61,935 nucleotides of DNA from Clostridia bacterium (lineage in GTDB: Bacteria; Bacillota; Clostridia; Christensenellales; DUVY01): assembly GCA_026001225.1 (NCBI GenBank), contig BNZQ01000003.1:1-61935 (forward strand), in the 5' to 3' direction. The notes beneath the pieces are model-generated. The model was given only the letters and a program-made list of their open reading frames with translations. It did not search any database and had not been told where the DNA came from. Both the position numbers and the translations under genes were made by a program. Positions 1 through 7,428 of the stretch are shown here, piece by piece. How positions within the stretch are numbered: the stretch's first letter is position 1; each line of letters begins with the position of its first letter.

Positions 1-67
1 AATTGCCCGAAGTTCGATGCAAGCGGCCGCCGGAGGCGGACATTTGATATCGAACGAGGGGTAATGC

Positions 68-148
68 AATATATGTGTCCCGCGCCGACAGGCGCGGCGA
101 ACGGCGATAAGCCGTTCGGGGTTCGCGCAAGCGAACGACACATATATT
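68..148. repeat. Four-way-junction palindromic element upstream of minD
   Basis: A perfect 12-bp stem (68-79 paired with 137-148) encloses three perfect hairpins: 81-96 (stem CGCGCC, loop GACA), 98-118 (8-bp stem CGAACGGC, loop GATAA) and 121-136 (stem GTTCGC, GNRA-type loop GCAA). Nearly every base is paired, giving a cloverleaf-like fold. It is not a tRNA because it has no T-loop or anticodon-arm consensus and no CCA end. It could be a dispersed repeat or a structured leader RNA for minD. The rest of 1-248 holds nothing else I recognise. Confidence 0.6.
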
Positions 149-231
149 ATAACACATCCCCCGCATTTTCGATAAACGATTTTTCGCCAAAGTCCGGCAA
201 ATGAAAACAAAATTCGCGCCGGCGCATGGTT

Positions 232-237
232 TATACT
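232..237 (+). promoter_or_regulatory. Candidate -10 box just upstream of minD
   Basis: TATACT lies 11 nt before the ATG at 249, so a transcript from it would have a leader of only a few bases. No convincing -35 is visible. Its position between the two possible starts favours the ATG at 249 over the in-frame ATG at 201. Confidence 0.3.
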
Positions 238-248
238 CATATTCACGT

Positions 249-1043
249 ATGGCAAGGCGCATAGTAATCACCAGCGGCAAGGGCGGCGTGGGCAAAACCA
301 CCGTAACCGCGAATTTGGGAGCGGCTTTGGCCGCTATGGATTTAAAGGTCGTTTTGCTCGACCTTGACCTTGGGTTGAACAATTTAGACGTGGTCACAGG
401 GATCGACAACCGCATTGTTTACGACATTATCGACGTGATCGAGGGACGTTGCCGCTTAAAACAAGCCCTCGTGCAGGATACGCGCTATCCCCGCCTGCAT
501 ATTATGCCCTCCGCGCATTCCTATGACCGCTCGCATATCAACGGGCAGAATGTCCGCGCGGTGTGCGATCGTTTGAGCGAAAGCTTTGACTATATCCTGC
601 TCGACTGCCCCGCGGGGATCGACGTGGGGTTCCATCGTTCGGTGGCCGCGGCGGGCGAAGCCTTGGTCGTCACGACGCCGCATTTGTCCGCGATCCGCGA
701 CGCCGATAAGGTGCTGTCGATTCTTCGGGGATACGCCCTGCAAAGCGTCGAGGTGATCGTCAACCGCGCGCGCGGCGACCTTATGCTGAATTACGAATCT
801 TTGGACGTGGAGGATATCGCGAATCTTTTGAAAATCTTCCCTTTGGCCGTGATTCCCGACGACGACGGCGCGGCGGCGATGAGCGCATTCGGCGGCACGG
901 CCGATCGGGATTCGGAAGCCTATGCCGCGTTTCGTATCTTGGCCCAAAACCTGCACCATGGCACCAAGCTGTTTTATGACTGCACCGAGCGGTATCGGGG
1001 ATTTTTAGGCAGACTGAAAAGAAATTTGCGGAAGCGCGTGTAA
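249..1043 (+). CDS. minD: Septum site-determining ATPase MinD
   Basis: MinD is the membrane-binding P-loop ATPase that, with MinC and MinE, keeps the division septum away from the cell poles. The deviant Walker A motif GKGGVGKTT lies about ten residues from the start, followed by a Walker B-like LLDLDLGLNNLD segment and the LLDCPAGI motif. The C-terminus (YRGFLGRLKRNLRKRV) is the amphipathic, basic membrane-targeting helix typical of MinD. The open frame begins at 201, but the ATG at 249 gives the family-typical 264 residues beginning MARRIVITSGKGG, and the extra 16 residues are not MinD-like. No strong Shine-Dalgarno precedes either start. minE follows after 29 nt. minC is not in the window and should lie upstream or elsewhere. 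Confidence 0.93.
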   Translation: MARRIVITSGKGGVGKTTVTANLGAALAAMDLKVVLLDLDLGLNNLDVVTGIDNRIVYDIIDVIEGRCRLKQALVQDTRYPRLHIMPSAHSYDRSHINGQNVRAVCDRLSESFDYILLDCPAGIDVGFHRSVAAAGEALVVTTPHLSAIRDADKVLSILRGYALQSVEVIVNRARGDLMLNYESLDVEDIANLLKIFPLAVIPDDDGAAAMSAFGGTADRDSEAYAAFRILAQNLHHGTKLFYDCTERYRGFLGRLKRNLRKRV

Positions 1044-1072
1044 ATCAGATTGGAAATTGAAAAAGAAGGATT

Positions 1073-1342
1073 ATGTTTTTCGATATCAGAAGCAATAAAA
1101 AACCGAAAGCGGAAAGCGTCGAGCGGTTAAAAACCGCGATGGCCGCCGACGACATGAGCTGTGCCGGCAGGGTCGGCGGTGTGATCCGCAGCGATTTTTA
1201 CGCGATGCTGCAAAATTACACAGATGTCGCGCCCGAATCGGTGCGGATTGAAATTGAAGCTTTGGCGAACGGAAATTATATGATACGTTTGGAGGCGGAG
1301 GCGTCGCGGATTTACAGCATCGGCATCCCCCCGTTGAACTAA
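1073..1342 (+). CDS. minE: Cell division topological specificity factor MinE
   Basis: MinE stimulates the MinD ATPase and drives Min oscillation. At 89 residues the protein has the family's normal length and sits directly after minD with a good ribosome binding site (AAGAAGGA) before the ATG. The N-terminal part (ERLKTAMAADDMS...VGGVIRSDFYAMLQNYTDV) corresponds to the MinD-activating helix and first strand. The C-terminal part (VRIEIEALANGNYMIRLEAE) corresponds to the dimerising beta region. Sequence conservation is modest and the assignment leans on context as well as pattern. The last codon and stop codon lie inside the left arm of the palindromic element at 1336-1461. Confidence 0.85.
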   Translation: MFFDIRSNKKPKAESVERLKTAMAADDMSCAGRVGGVIRSDFYAMLQNYTDVAPESVRIEIEALANGNYMIRLEAEASRIYSIGIPPLN

Positions 1343-1461
1343 CGTCATATCTACTTCGCAATACTCTGTCAAACATCGAATTTTCTCAGGCGTAGGTCTG
1401 ACTACGCTCCCCTCGAAAATTCTCGTTTTCCTTGTCCTGCCCTCATCTATGACGTTAGTTC
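1336..1461. repeat. Palindromic element 1 (asymmetric-loop family), over the minE stop codon
   Basis: A 14-bp perfect inverted repeat (GAACTAACGTCATA at 1336-1349 with its complement at 1448-1461) encloses a second stem (1378-1385 with 1415-1422) and a terminal hairpin (GCGTAG 1390-1395 with CTACGC 1402-1407). Read on the minus strand, the loop between the two inner stems is GAGGGGAGC opposite CTGAG, the signature shared with the other elements in this window. The left arm contains the last codon and TAA of minE. It may also act as a bidirectional terminator for minE and the convergent gene ending at 1507. Confidence 0.65.
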
Positions 1462-1506
1462 GAGTTGCTCCGTTTTTTATATGTTAAAGTAATGATCCTT
1501 AAAAGC

Positions 1507-2703
1507 CTATTTCTTTTTCCGCGAAGCGATCGACGCCTTGACGGTTTCAACCAACCGTTCCAAACGGGCGTGCTGCCTGTCCAAACGTTCGATCGTCGGG
1601 AACAAGCCCGAAACGGTGCCGTCGCGCTTCTCGGTTTCGCCGCCGTCGATCAAGCCGATAAACCGCTTGTACAACGCCTCGATTTGCGCCGCCCACTTCT
1701 CGGCGATGACGTTTTGGCTCAATTCGTCCACGTAATCGTCCGGCTCGTCCGCGCTTTTGGGGCGTACCGGCGCGGTGTCGAGCTCCTCTTGCTGCTCTTC
1801 CTCTTGTTCCGCCCGCTTGCCGCGCATCGCTTCAAGGGCGCGTTTGATCTCGTCCTCGTCGCGCTTTTGGTTTTTGCGCTCCGCTTCGCGGTCAGGCTTG
1901 TCGTTTTCGCGGCTGAAAGCCTTCGCGATATCGGGCTTATCGTCCTTGGCGGGCGGTTGCGGTCCGAACGACGACGACCGCGGCGCGGACGCGGGGCCGA
2001 TTTTGATTTCGGGTTTTACTTCGGGCCTGACTTCGGGTTTTACTTCGGGCCTGATTTCCGGCTTCGGAATCGGCAGCGGCGCGGCTTTCCTCGTCGCGGA
2101 TCGTTCGATCGGCGGCAGGGTGACGACGTCGCCTATTTTGAGCGTGAGCAATTTGTTAAGCTCGTGGCCCACCGCGTTTTCGGCGTGCATCCGGTCGATA
2201 CTGCCCAAACGCAAACGCGACATCTTGGACAGCATATCGCCTATATGCTCGGCGGCCTCCAAAATTTCCCGCGCCTGCGCCCCGTCCAATATCTTATCCT
2301 TGGTCTCCGCCAATTGAAACGCATAGGCCGCCCTTTCGGACACGCCGCTTTCGGACAGCACGATTTCGCGGGTCAATAAAAATTCCTGCACGGCTAAACT
2401 CTTGCGGGAGGAAATCACTTCCTCTTCGTAGCCGAAATAGATCAATTCCCCCGCCACGGCGTTCTCCGCGGGCATATTTAAAAAGTTTTCTTTCAGTTTT
2501 TCCAGGTCGGCGACGACTTCGTCCAGCCGCCCTAGCAAAATCTCACCGGCCTGCCGGTTCAATTCAAGCAACGCGTTTAATTTCTCCGACACCGGTTCAT
2601 TGGTTTTGAGCATGATTTTAAAGGAGGCCAGCCCTCGGCCGAACCGAATTTCCTCAGGCGACTCGGAAGCTTCTTTTTTGTTTTCCTGCTTTTTTTGATC
2701 CAT
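1507..2703 (-). CDS. Unrecognised charged coiled-coil protein with a PEVKPEVR-type repeat
   Basis: I do not recognise a family for this 398-residue protein. It has no signal peptide or membrane segment. Residues 1-200 are helical and heptad-like. Residues about 213-234 are a proline/glutamate/lysine repeat (PEIRPEVKPEVR type) that is also a short tandem repeat at DNA level. Residues about 260-320 are very charged, and the C-terminus is basic (ASRKKK). It is the last gene of a same-strand set of three (4757-6052, 2724-4682, 1507-2703), with a 20-nt gap to the gene before it, so co-transcription is likely. The neighbouring gene is also coiled-coil and membrane anchored, so a partner or scaffold role at the membrane is possible but is inference only. 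Confidence 0.6.
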   Translation of the reverse strand: MDQKKQENKKEASESPEEIRFGRGLASFKIMLKTNEPVSEKLNALLELNRQAGEILLGRLDEVVADLEKLKENFLNMPAENAVAGELIYFGYEEEVISSRKSLAVQEFLLTREIVLSESGVSERAAYAFQLAETKDKILDGAQAREILEAAEHIGDMLSKMSRLRLGSIDRMHAENAVGHELNKLLTLKIGDVVTLPPIERSATRKAAPLPIPKPEIRPEVKPEVRPEVKPEIKIGPASAPRSSSFGPQPPAKDDKPDIAKAFSRENDKPDREAERKNQKRDEDEIKRALEAMRGKRAEQEEEQQEELDTAPVRPKSADEPDDYVDELSQNVIAEKWAAQIEALYKRFIGLIDGGETEKRDGTVSGLFPTIERLDRQHARLERLVETVKASIASRKKK

Positions 2704-2723
2704 ACTTCTCTCACGCCGCGAAG

Positions 2724-4682
2724 TTATACGCGCACGGCCTCCCCAAACTTACTTTCAATCTTGAAAATCGCCTCGTCGATGCTTTCCTTCTCCGGTTGCG
2801 AGCCGCCTTTTTTCAAAAGCTCGATCTGCCGCGCCGCCCGCGCCTCGCGTTCGGCCATCTTGGCGCGCAGCAACTTATCCTCCTGATCATCGGGCAGTTT
2901 ACGGGCAGGCGCCGCGACCTCGCCCAAGGCGTCGAGCACGGAACCGTCGGCAAGCAGGGCCGTTTCGTTCCGCAACAATTGATTCGCTCCGATCGCCCAA
3001 CCGGACGGACCCGCGTCGGGCGGCGTTCCCTCGCCGGACACAAAATACAGCGCGCCTGCCTTATCGCGCGCCGCTTTCAGGCCGCGCAGGGCCGCCGCGT
3101 AATCGTTGCGCGGCAGCCTCTTTTCGAACTCGCGGAACCGCACGTAAAATTCGCGGCGGTTGTCCTCCATGCGGGCGATTTGCTCCAAAAATTCTTTGCG
3201 GATAAAGGCCGTCTTTTTTTCGTTCGGAGCGTTTGATTCGACGAACTTTCTTTCGTTGGCCTCCAAAAATTGTAAAACGAGCTTGCGGCGTTCGCCGTAA
3301 AACAGCTTCTCGCGTTCGAATTTCTCGCCTAAGGCCTTTGCCTGCACATCGTGCATATTTTTCGCGCTTTCCGCAAGCTTTGCCAAATCGTCGGCGCAGG
3401 CGGCTCGTTCCGCCGCCAAAACGCCGCCGTGAACAAGTTGTTCCTCTACCTTTAAAAGGGCGGCATAATCATAGCCCAAAGCCTTCGCCAATTCGGCGAT
3501 CCGCGCCTTGGCGCGGTAAACGTCCTCGAACAGGCATACCTTTTCATACGCGATGGATTCGCCCAATAGAATCAAACCGTCCAAATAGTCGCTCGCGCTG
3601 CCGATTCGGTCGCCGTAGGCCTCCATCGCGTTGCCGGTGATCGACAGCAGCAATTTTTTCATGTCCTCCATCTCGATGCGCTTGCGTTCAGACTTTTTGG
3701 CAAGAGCCGAAATTTTCGCCGGAACCGCCTGCTGCAACACGCCGATCGCATTGACGACCGTCAACAAGGCTTTTAATTCGGCGGCGGGCTCCAACGCGGC
3801 GGCCCCCGAAATCGGAGCGGCCGCGGGCGCGTGCGGCGCAGAGGTTACCGGCATGGAAACAGTTTTCGGCGGTTCGGCCGGCGCGGTTCTGTTGAACAGA
3901 ACCGACCGCGCCTGCTCGGCTTTTTTCCGGGGCGGCTCCTGAACCGGAGCCGCTTTCGGCACGGGCTCGGGCACAATCGCCGCGCGGTACGGGGTGACGG
4001 GTTCGGCGTCCTTTTCCTTGGCGAGCACGCTCGCCAGCTCCATGCGCAAATGGGCCAGCTCGGTTTCTTTATTGTGGATAATACGCCGGATTTCGTCAAA
4101 TTGCTCCTGACCGGTGCCGGCGATCTTTCGGGGCAGGTCGCGGATCGAGTCCTCGAAATCGGTGATAGACCGGCGAATTTCCGCAGAAGATTCCGCATTT
4201 TTCAAGCGCGGGGCGATGGAAAGGGCCGAAAATTGATCGGCGGAAACCGTCCCGAAATAAACGTCCATCGCGTTTTGCGTGGAATTAAGACGCACATTGA
4301 GACGCCCGATGCGTTCTCTTGCGTGGCGAAGCTCGGCCTGCGCCCATTCGGGATCGTTCAAAAAGGCCCTTTTCGAAACGCCGTAACGCGCGATATTTTT
4401 TTCATAGATGAGGGCGAGCAGACGCCGGTCGTCCACGTCGAGTTTAGACGCCTCGAAGCGCGGCGCAAGCGGATCGCGCGGGTCGACGACGCGCACGGTG
4501 TCGGTGACCTTATCCCCGCGCGCGGGGCCGGGGCGCTGTTGGCGGCGACCGGCAAGATATCCCATGATCAAGGATACCGCCAAGAAAACGACGAACAAGC
4601 CCGTCAAAACGATTAAAACAATAGCGGCTCCGTCGCTCATACCCTGAAAGATCGAGCTTGCGGCCGACAATAAATAGACCAT
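2724..4682 (-). CDS. Unrecognised membrane-anchored coiled-coil protein
   Basis: This 652-residue protein has one N-terminal transmembrane segment at about residues 19-44 (AIVLIVLTGLFVVFLAVSLI) followed by a basic stop-transfer stretch (GRRQQR) and a long, mostly helical, charged region presumably in the cytoplasm. Residues about 235-300 are alanine/proline-rich and low complexity, separating two predicted helical blocks. No catalytic motif was found. The ATG at 4682 is only 9 nt from a strong -10 box and lacks a Shine-Dalgarno sequence, so the mRNA is probably leaderless. The topology resembles septum or envelope scaffold proteins, and the minDE genes are nearby, but no homology to a named division protein can be claimed. 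Confidence 0.6.
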   Translation of the reverse strand: MVYLLSAASSIFQGMSDGAAIVLIVLTGLFVVFLAVSLIMGYLAGRRQQRPGPARGDKVTDTVRVVDPRDPLAPRFEASKLDVDDRRLLALIYEKNIARYGVSKRAFLNDPEWAQAELRHARERIGRLNVRLNSTQNAMDVYFGTVSADQFSALSIAPRLKNAESSAEIRRSITDFEDSIRDLPRKIAGTGQEQFDEIRRIIHNKETELAHLRMELASVLAKEKDAEPVTPYRAAIVPEPVPKAAPVQEPPRKKAEQARSVLFNRTAPAEPPKTVSMPVTSAPHAPAAAPISGAAALEPAAELKALLTVVNAIGVLQQAVPAKISALAKKSERKRIEMEDMKKLLLSITGNAMEAYGDRIGSASDYLDGLILLGESIAYEKVCLFEDVYRAKARIAELAKALGYDYAALLKVEEQLVHGGVLAAERAACADDLAKLAESAKNMHDVQAKALGEKFEREKLFYGERRKLVLQFLEANERKFVESNAPNEKKTAFIRKEFLEQIARMEDNRREFYVRFREFEKRLPRNDYAAALRGLKAARDKAGALYFVSGEGTPPDAGPSGWAIGANQLLRNETALLADGSVLDALGEVAAPARKLPDDQEDKLLRAKMAEREARAARQIELLKKGGSQPEKESIDEAIFKIESKFGEAVRV

Positions 4683-4691
4683 TACCTATAT

Positions 4692-4721
4692 AGTATAAAC
4701 CAAAAACGCCGCCTCTGTCAA
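4692..4721 (-). promoter_or_regulatory. Consensus promoter for the leaderless gene at 4682
   Basis: On the minus strand the -35 is TTGACA (4721-4716) and the -10 is TATACT (4697-4692), 18 bp apart. The start codon begins 9 nt after the -10 box, so transcription should start within a few bases of the ATG. Confidence 0.75.
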
Positions 4722-4756
4722 GAAAATGTAAGCGAAATCGGGAAATATTATTCGAT

Positions 4757-6052
4757 TTACGATTTGCCGAAGCGTTCCGTGTACAGCTTGGCGGAAGCCA
4801 ACAGCTTATACATTCTGCCGGTCAGCGGGAACGTGCCGTCCACGGGGACGAAATACCAACCGCGTTCCTTGGGCGCAAGCGTGCGGCAGGATTCGGGATG
4901 CGGACGCTGCAAGCCGCGTCCGGTTACGTCGTTTAAACGAACGCGCATGGACAACTTGCCCTTCCTCTCCGCGATAACGGCATAGGTTTGCCCCGCCGTT
5001 TTGAACGTACCCTTCGAAGACGCCGCGCCCTCTTGAATGGTCACCTCGATCTCCGCGCCGTAGCGTTTCCGCTCGTAAGCGGCAATCCTGTTTAAGTCCA
5101 CGTCGGGCGCGGCACCCGCGCTCGTCCGAAACTCCTTAACGGCGCGCGCGTGTTCGGCGGCGACGGAGATCAAAGCCTCGTCCGCCGTCGTCTCCGCTTT
5201 CTTCCGCACGATCGCGTCTATACTCTGAAACTCCTCCTGCCCGCCCTCTTTTTCCGCATGGTTCAGCAACGTATGGTAATAGGCTTTTTTGAGCAGAGCG
5301 CAAGCGTCCTCCTTGGAATCGAACGTCGAGTCGACCACGACCTCCATCCAATCGCCCTTTACGGCCAAAACCGGACGGCGCGCGAGCACGTGCTCCTTCT
5401 TTAAACGCTGCGCGCCCTCGTCGTCCAAGCGAAGCGTAAATTTCAACACCTTGCGTTTTTGCCAAATCATGCCGAACAGCCGGTCGCCGCAGAAAAGATA
5501 ATCCGGCAGATAGGATTTTTTGCGTTTCTGAACGATGACCGGTTGAGAAAACCGCTGCTCGTTCGCCGCCATGTCCTCTAAACGGTCGAACACGTCCGCG
5601 CGCGATAAGGTGAAAAACCGACCGTGCAAATGATCCTCGGTATAGTCCGCGTCGTCGTCCCGCGTGGAATTTTCCCGCAAAACGAGCGTATAGCTCATGC
5701 CGTCGATCAGCTTGGACTTTTCTGCCGACGCCCCAACCGGCGTCACGGCCGGTACGACGGTCGCCGCGAGTTCCCGCGCGGCGTCGAAAGCAGCCGGCGC
5801 GGGCTCCGGCGTTTTATCCGAAACGGTATGCGCCGTGGGAACGGCTGCGGCCGCCGATTCGGGTTTGGCTTCCGATTGCGCCGGTTGCGTTTTTTCCGCC
5901 GCGCGGCGTTTCGCCTTCGAGCGGCCGTTCCAAATCAGGTACACGATCAGGCCGAGCAAAATGCCCGCCACCGCGCCGATAATCGCGTACAAAGCCCATT
6001 CGGGCAAACCTAAATCCAAGCCGAAGATTGTCGCAGAAAGCAATCCAAACAT
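4757..6052 (-). CDS. Membrane-anchored protein with two YjbR-like units (function unknown)
   Basis: This 431-residue protein has a single transmembrane segment near residues 20-41 (LYAIIGAVAGILLGLIVYLI), a basic stretch, then an alanine/proline linker to about residue 115. The remainder appears to hold two copies of one fold. The first (about 190-265) contains KFTLRLDDEGAQRL, GDWMEVVVDSTF and a final helix with DACALLKKAYY. The second (about 350-425) contains LSMRVRLNDV, GWYFVPVDGTF and MYKLLASAKLY. The order strand, basic turn, W-x-x-V-x-x-D and helix with Y resembles the MmcQ/YjbR family, but this is pattern recognition, not a search result. The start is supported by GAGGTG upstream. It is the first gene of the three-gene minus-strand set. 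Confidence 0.55.
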   Translation of the reverse strand: MFGLLSATIFGLDLGLPEWALYAIIGAVAGILLGLIVYLIWNGRSKAKRRAAEKTQPAQSEAKPESAAAAVPTAHTVSDKTPEPAPAAFDAARELAATVVPAVTPVGASAEKSKLIDGMSYTLVLRENSTRDDDADYTEDHLHGRFFTLSRADVFDRLEDMAANEQRFSQPVIVQKRKKSYLPDYLFCGDRLFGMIWQKRKVLKFTLRLDDEGAQRLKKEHVLARRPVLAVKGDWMEVVVDSTFDSKEDACALLKKAYYHTLLNHAEKEGGQEEFQSIDAIVRKKAETTADEALISVAAEHARAVKEFRTSAGAAPDVDLNRIAAYERKRYGAEIEVTIQEGAASSKGTFKTAGQTYAVIAERKGKLSMRVRLNDVTGRGLQRPHPESCRTLAPKERGWYFVPVDGTFPLTGRMYKLLASAKLYTERFGKS

Positions 6053-6176
6053 AACACACCTCTTTATGATTATTTCGTCTATATTATTTTAACCTATTTT
6101 TCATATATTTGCAAGCGATTGAATCGACCTTTGACAAGAAAAACTTCCGCGGTACGATATTTTTTCTCAAAAACGT

Positions 6177-6205
6177 TTGACTTTACCTAAAAAGCGGCGT
6201 ATACT
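6177..6205 (+). promoter_or_regulatory. Promoter of serC
   Basis: TTGACT (6177-6182) and TATACT (6200-6205) are separated by exactly 17 bp. A second possible promoter (TTGACA at 6131-6136) lies upstream. Confidence 0.75.
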
Positions 6206-6218
6206 GGAGACAGTGAAA

Positions 6219-6266
6219 AAGATTGACAATTCGTTGTCAATCTTGCGGGGCAGGGCGTGAACGCCC
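6219..6266 (+). promoter_or_regulatory. Two-hairpin leader of serC with a UUCG tetraloop
   Basis: An 11-bp stem (6219-6229 with 6234-6244) is capped by TTCG. It is followed by a second hairpin GGGCGT-GA-ACGCCC (6253-6266) just upstream of the ribosome binding site AAAAGGAG. The first hairpin starts about 8 nt after the expected transcription start. No T-tract follows, so it is not an ordinary terminator. It may stabilise or regulate the serC transcript. Confidence 0.5.
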
Positions 6267-6288
6267 GTCTCAAAAGGAGTTTTTCATT

Positions 6289-7368
6289 ATGCGCGACGTT
6301 TACAATTTTTCGGCGGGCCCGTCCATGCTTCCCGAAAAGGTTTTGAAAGAGGTGCAGAAAAGTTTGCTTTCCTATAACGGAAGCGGCATGTCGGTGACGG
6401 AGATGAGCCACCGCTCCAAGCTGTACGAGGACATCAACGCCGAGGCCGAGAGCCTTTTGCGCGGGCTGATGAGCATTCCCGATAACTACAAGGTGATCTT
6501 TGTGCAGGGCGGCGCGTCCCTGCAATTCGAGGCCGTGCCGCTGAACCTTTTGCAAAAGGGGCGCGCGGATTATATCGTCACGGGAAACTTCGCCAAAAAA
6601 GCCTATTCGGAGGCGAAGAAATTCGGCGATATGGCGGCGGCGGCAAGCTCGGAGGATAAATGCTTTACCTATATTCCCAAGGTGAAAGCCAAGGCTTTCC
6701 GGGACGATATCGATTATGTGCACCTCACGACCAACAATACGATTTTCGGCACGCACTTTACCAAATTGCCCGACACCGGCGATGTACCGCTGGTCGCGGA
6801 TATGTCCAGCAACATTTTGGGCGAGGAATACGACGTGAGCAAATTCGGCGTGATCTATGCGGGCGCGCAAAAGAACATCGGGCCGGCGGGCGTCACCGTG
6901 GTGATCGTGCGGCAGGATTTGGCCGACCGCGCGAGAGCCGACTGCCCCACCATGCTGAAATGGCAGACGCAGATCGCGGAAAAGAGCCTGTACAACACGC
7001 CGCCCTGCTTTTCCGTCTATGTCGCCATGCTGGTCTTCCGGCATTTGAAAGCTCTGGGGGGCGTGCCCGCGATGGAGCGGATCAACAAGCGCAAGGCGAA
7101 AATGCTGTACAGTTTTATCGACAATTCGTCTTTCTATAAAAACCTGATCGAGAAAAAAGACCGTTCGATCATGAATATACCCTTTGTTTCGCCCTCCTCC
7201 GAGCTGGACGAGAAGTTCGTCAAGGAAGCGGCGCAAAACGGGCTGCTCGCGTTGAAGGGCCATCGGTTGGCGGGCGGTATGCGCGCGTCGATTTACAACG
7301 CGATGCCGGTCAAGGGCGTGCAGAAGCTGATCGAGTTTATGGGAAAATTCGAGAAAGAAAATAGATAA
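6289..7368 (+). CDS. serC: Phosphoserine aminotransferase
   Basis: SerC converts 3-phosphohydroxypyruvate and glutamate to phosphoserine and 2-oxoglutarate, using pyridoxal phosphate. The protein begins MRDVYNFSAGPSMLP, the classic start of the family, and contains the lysine region GVIYAGAQKNIGPAGVTVVIVR, where the K in AQKN is the expected PLP-binding lysine. Its length of 359 residues is normal. The longer open frame from 6223 is rejected because those 22 residues come from the hairpin leader and AAAAGGAG lies just before the ATG at 6289. serA follows after 60 nt and catalyses the preceding step, so the two form a serine-synthesis operon. Confidence 0.97.
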   Translation: MRDVYNFSAGPSMLPEKVLKEVQKSLLSYNGSGMSVTEMSHRSKLYEDINAEAESLLRGLMSIPDNYKVIFVQGGASLQFEAVPLNLLQKGRADYIVTGNFAKKAYSEAKKFGDMAAAASSEDKCFTYIPKVKAKAFRDDIDYVHLTTNNTIFGTHFTKLPDTGDVPLVADMSSNILGEEYDVSKFGVIYAGAQKNIGPAGVTVVIVRQDLADRARADCPTMLKWQTQIAEKSLYNTPPCFSVYVAMLVFRHLKALGGVPAMERINKRKAKMLYSFIDNSSFYKNLIEKKDRSIMNIPFVSPSSELDEKFVKEAAQNGLLALKGHRLAGGMRASIYNAMPVKGVQKLIEFMGKFEKENR

Positions 7369-7385
7369 AAGTTTTCAAAAGGAGC

Positions 7386-7419
7386 GCGAGGGAAACCTTT
7401 TGAAAAAGGTTTCCCTCGC
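7386..7419. repeat. GCGAGGGAAACC-type hairpin between the serA ribosome binding site and its ATG
   Basis: A perfect 15-bp stem (7386-7400 with 7405-7419, loop TGAA) belongs to the hairpin family seen also at 15933-15968, 17392-17425, 18744-18782 and 46598-46631, which share a flanking AAGTTTTTGAAAAG-like sequence. Here AAAAGGAG (7377-7384) lies immediately before the hairpin and the serA ATG lies 9 nt after it. With the stem folded, the ribosome site and start codon come to an effective spacing of about 10 nt. Confidence 0.7.
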
Positions 7420-7428
7420 AAAATAAAA

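Noticed and set aside
68..148. Possible tRNA because of the cloverleaf shape
   Set aside because: There is no T-psi-C or anticodon arm consensus, the arms are far too symmetrical, and there is no acceptor discriminator or CCA.
201..248. Upstream start for minD giving 280 residues
   Set aside because: The extra 16 residues are not MinD-like, no ribosome site precedes 201, and a -10-like box lies between 201 and 249.
2695..6092. Long plus-strand open frames opposite the three minus-strand genes
   Set aside because: They are antisense shadows of high-GC genes, without ribosome sites or recognisable domains, and have arginine/alanine-rich compositions.
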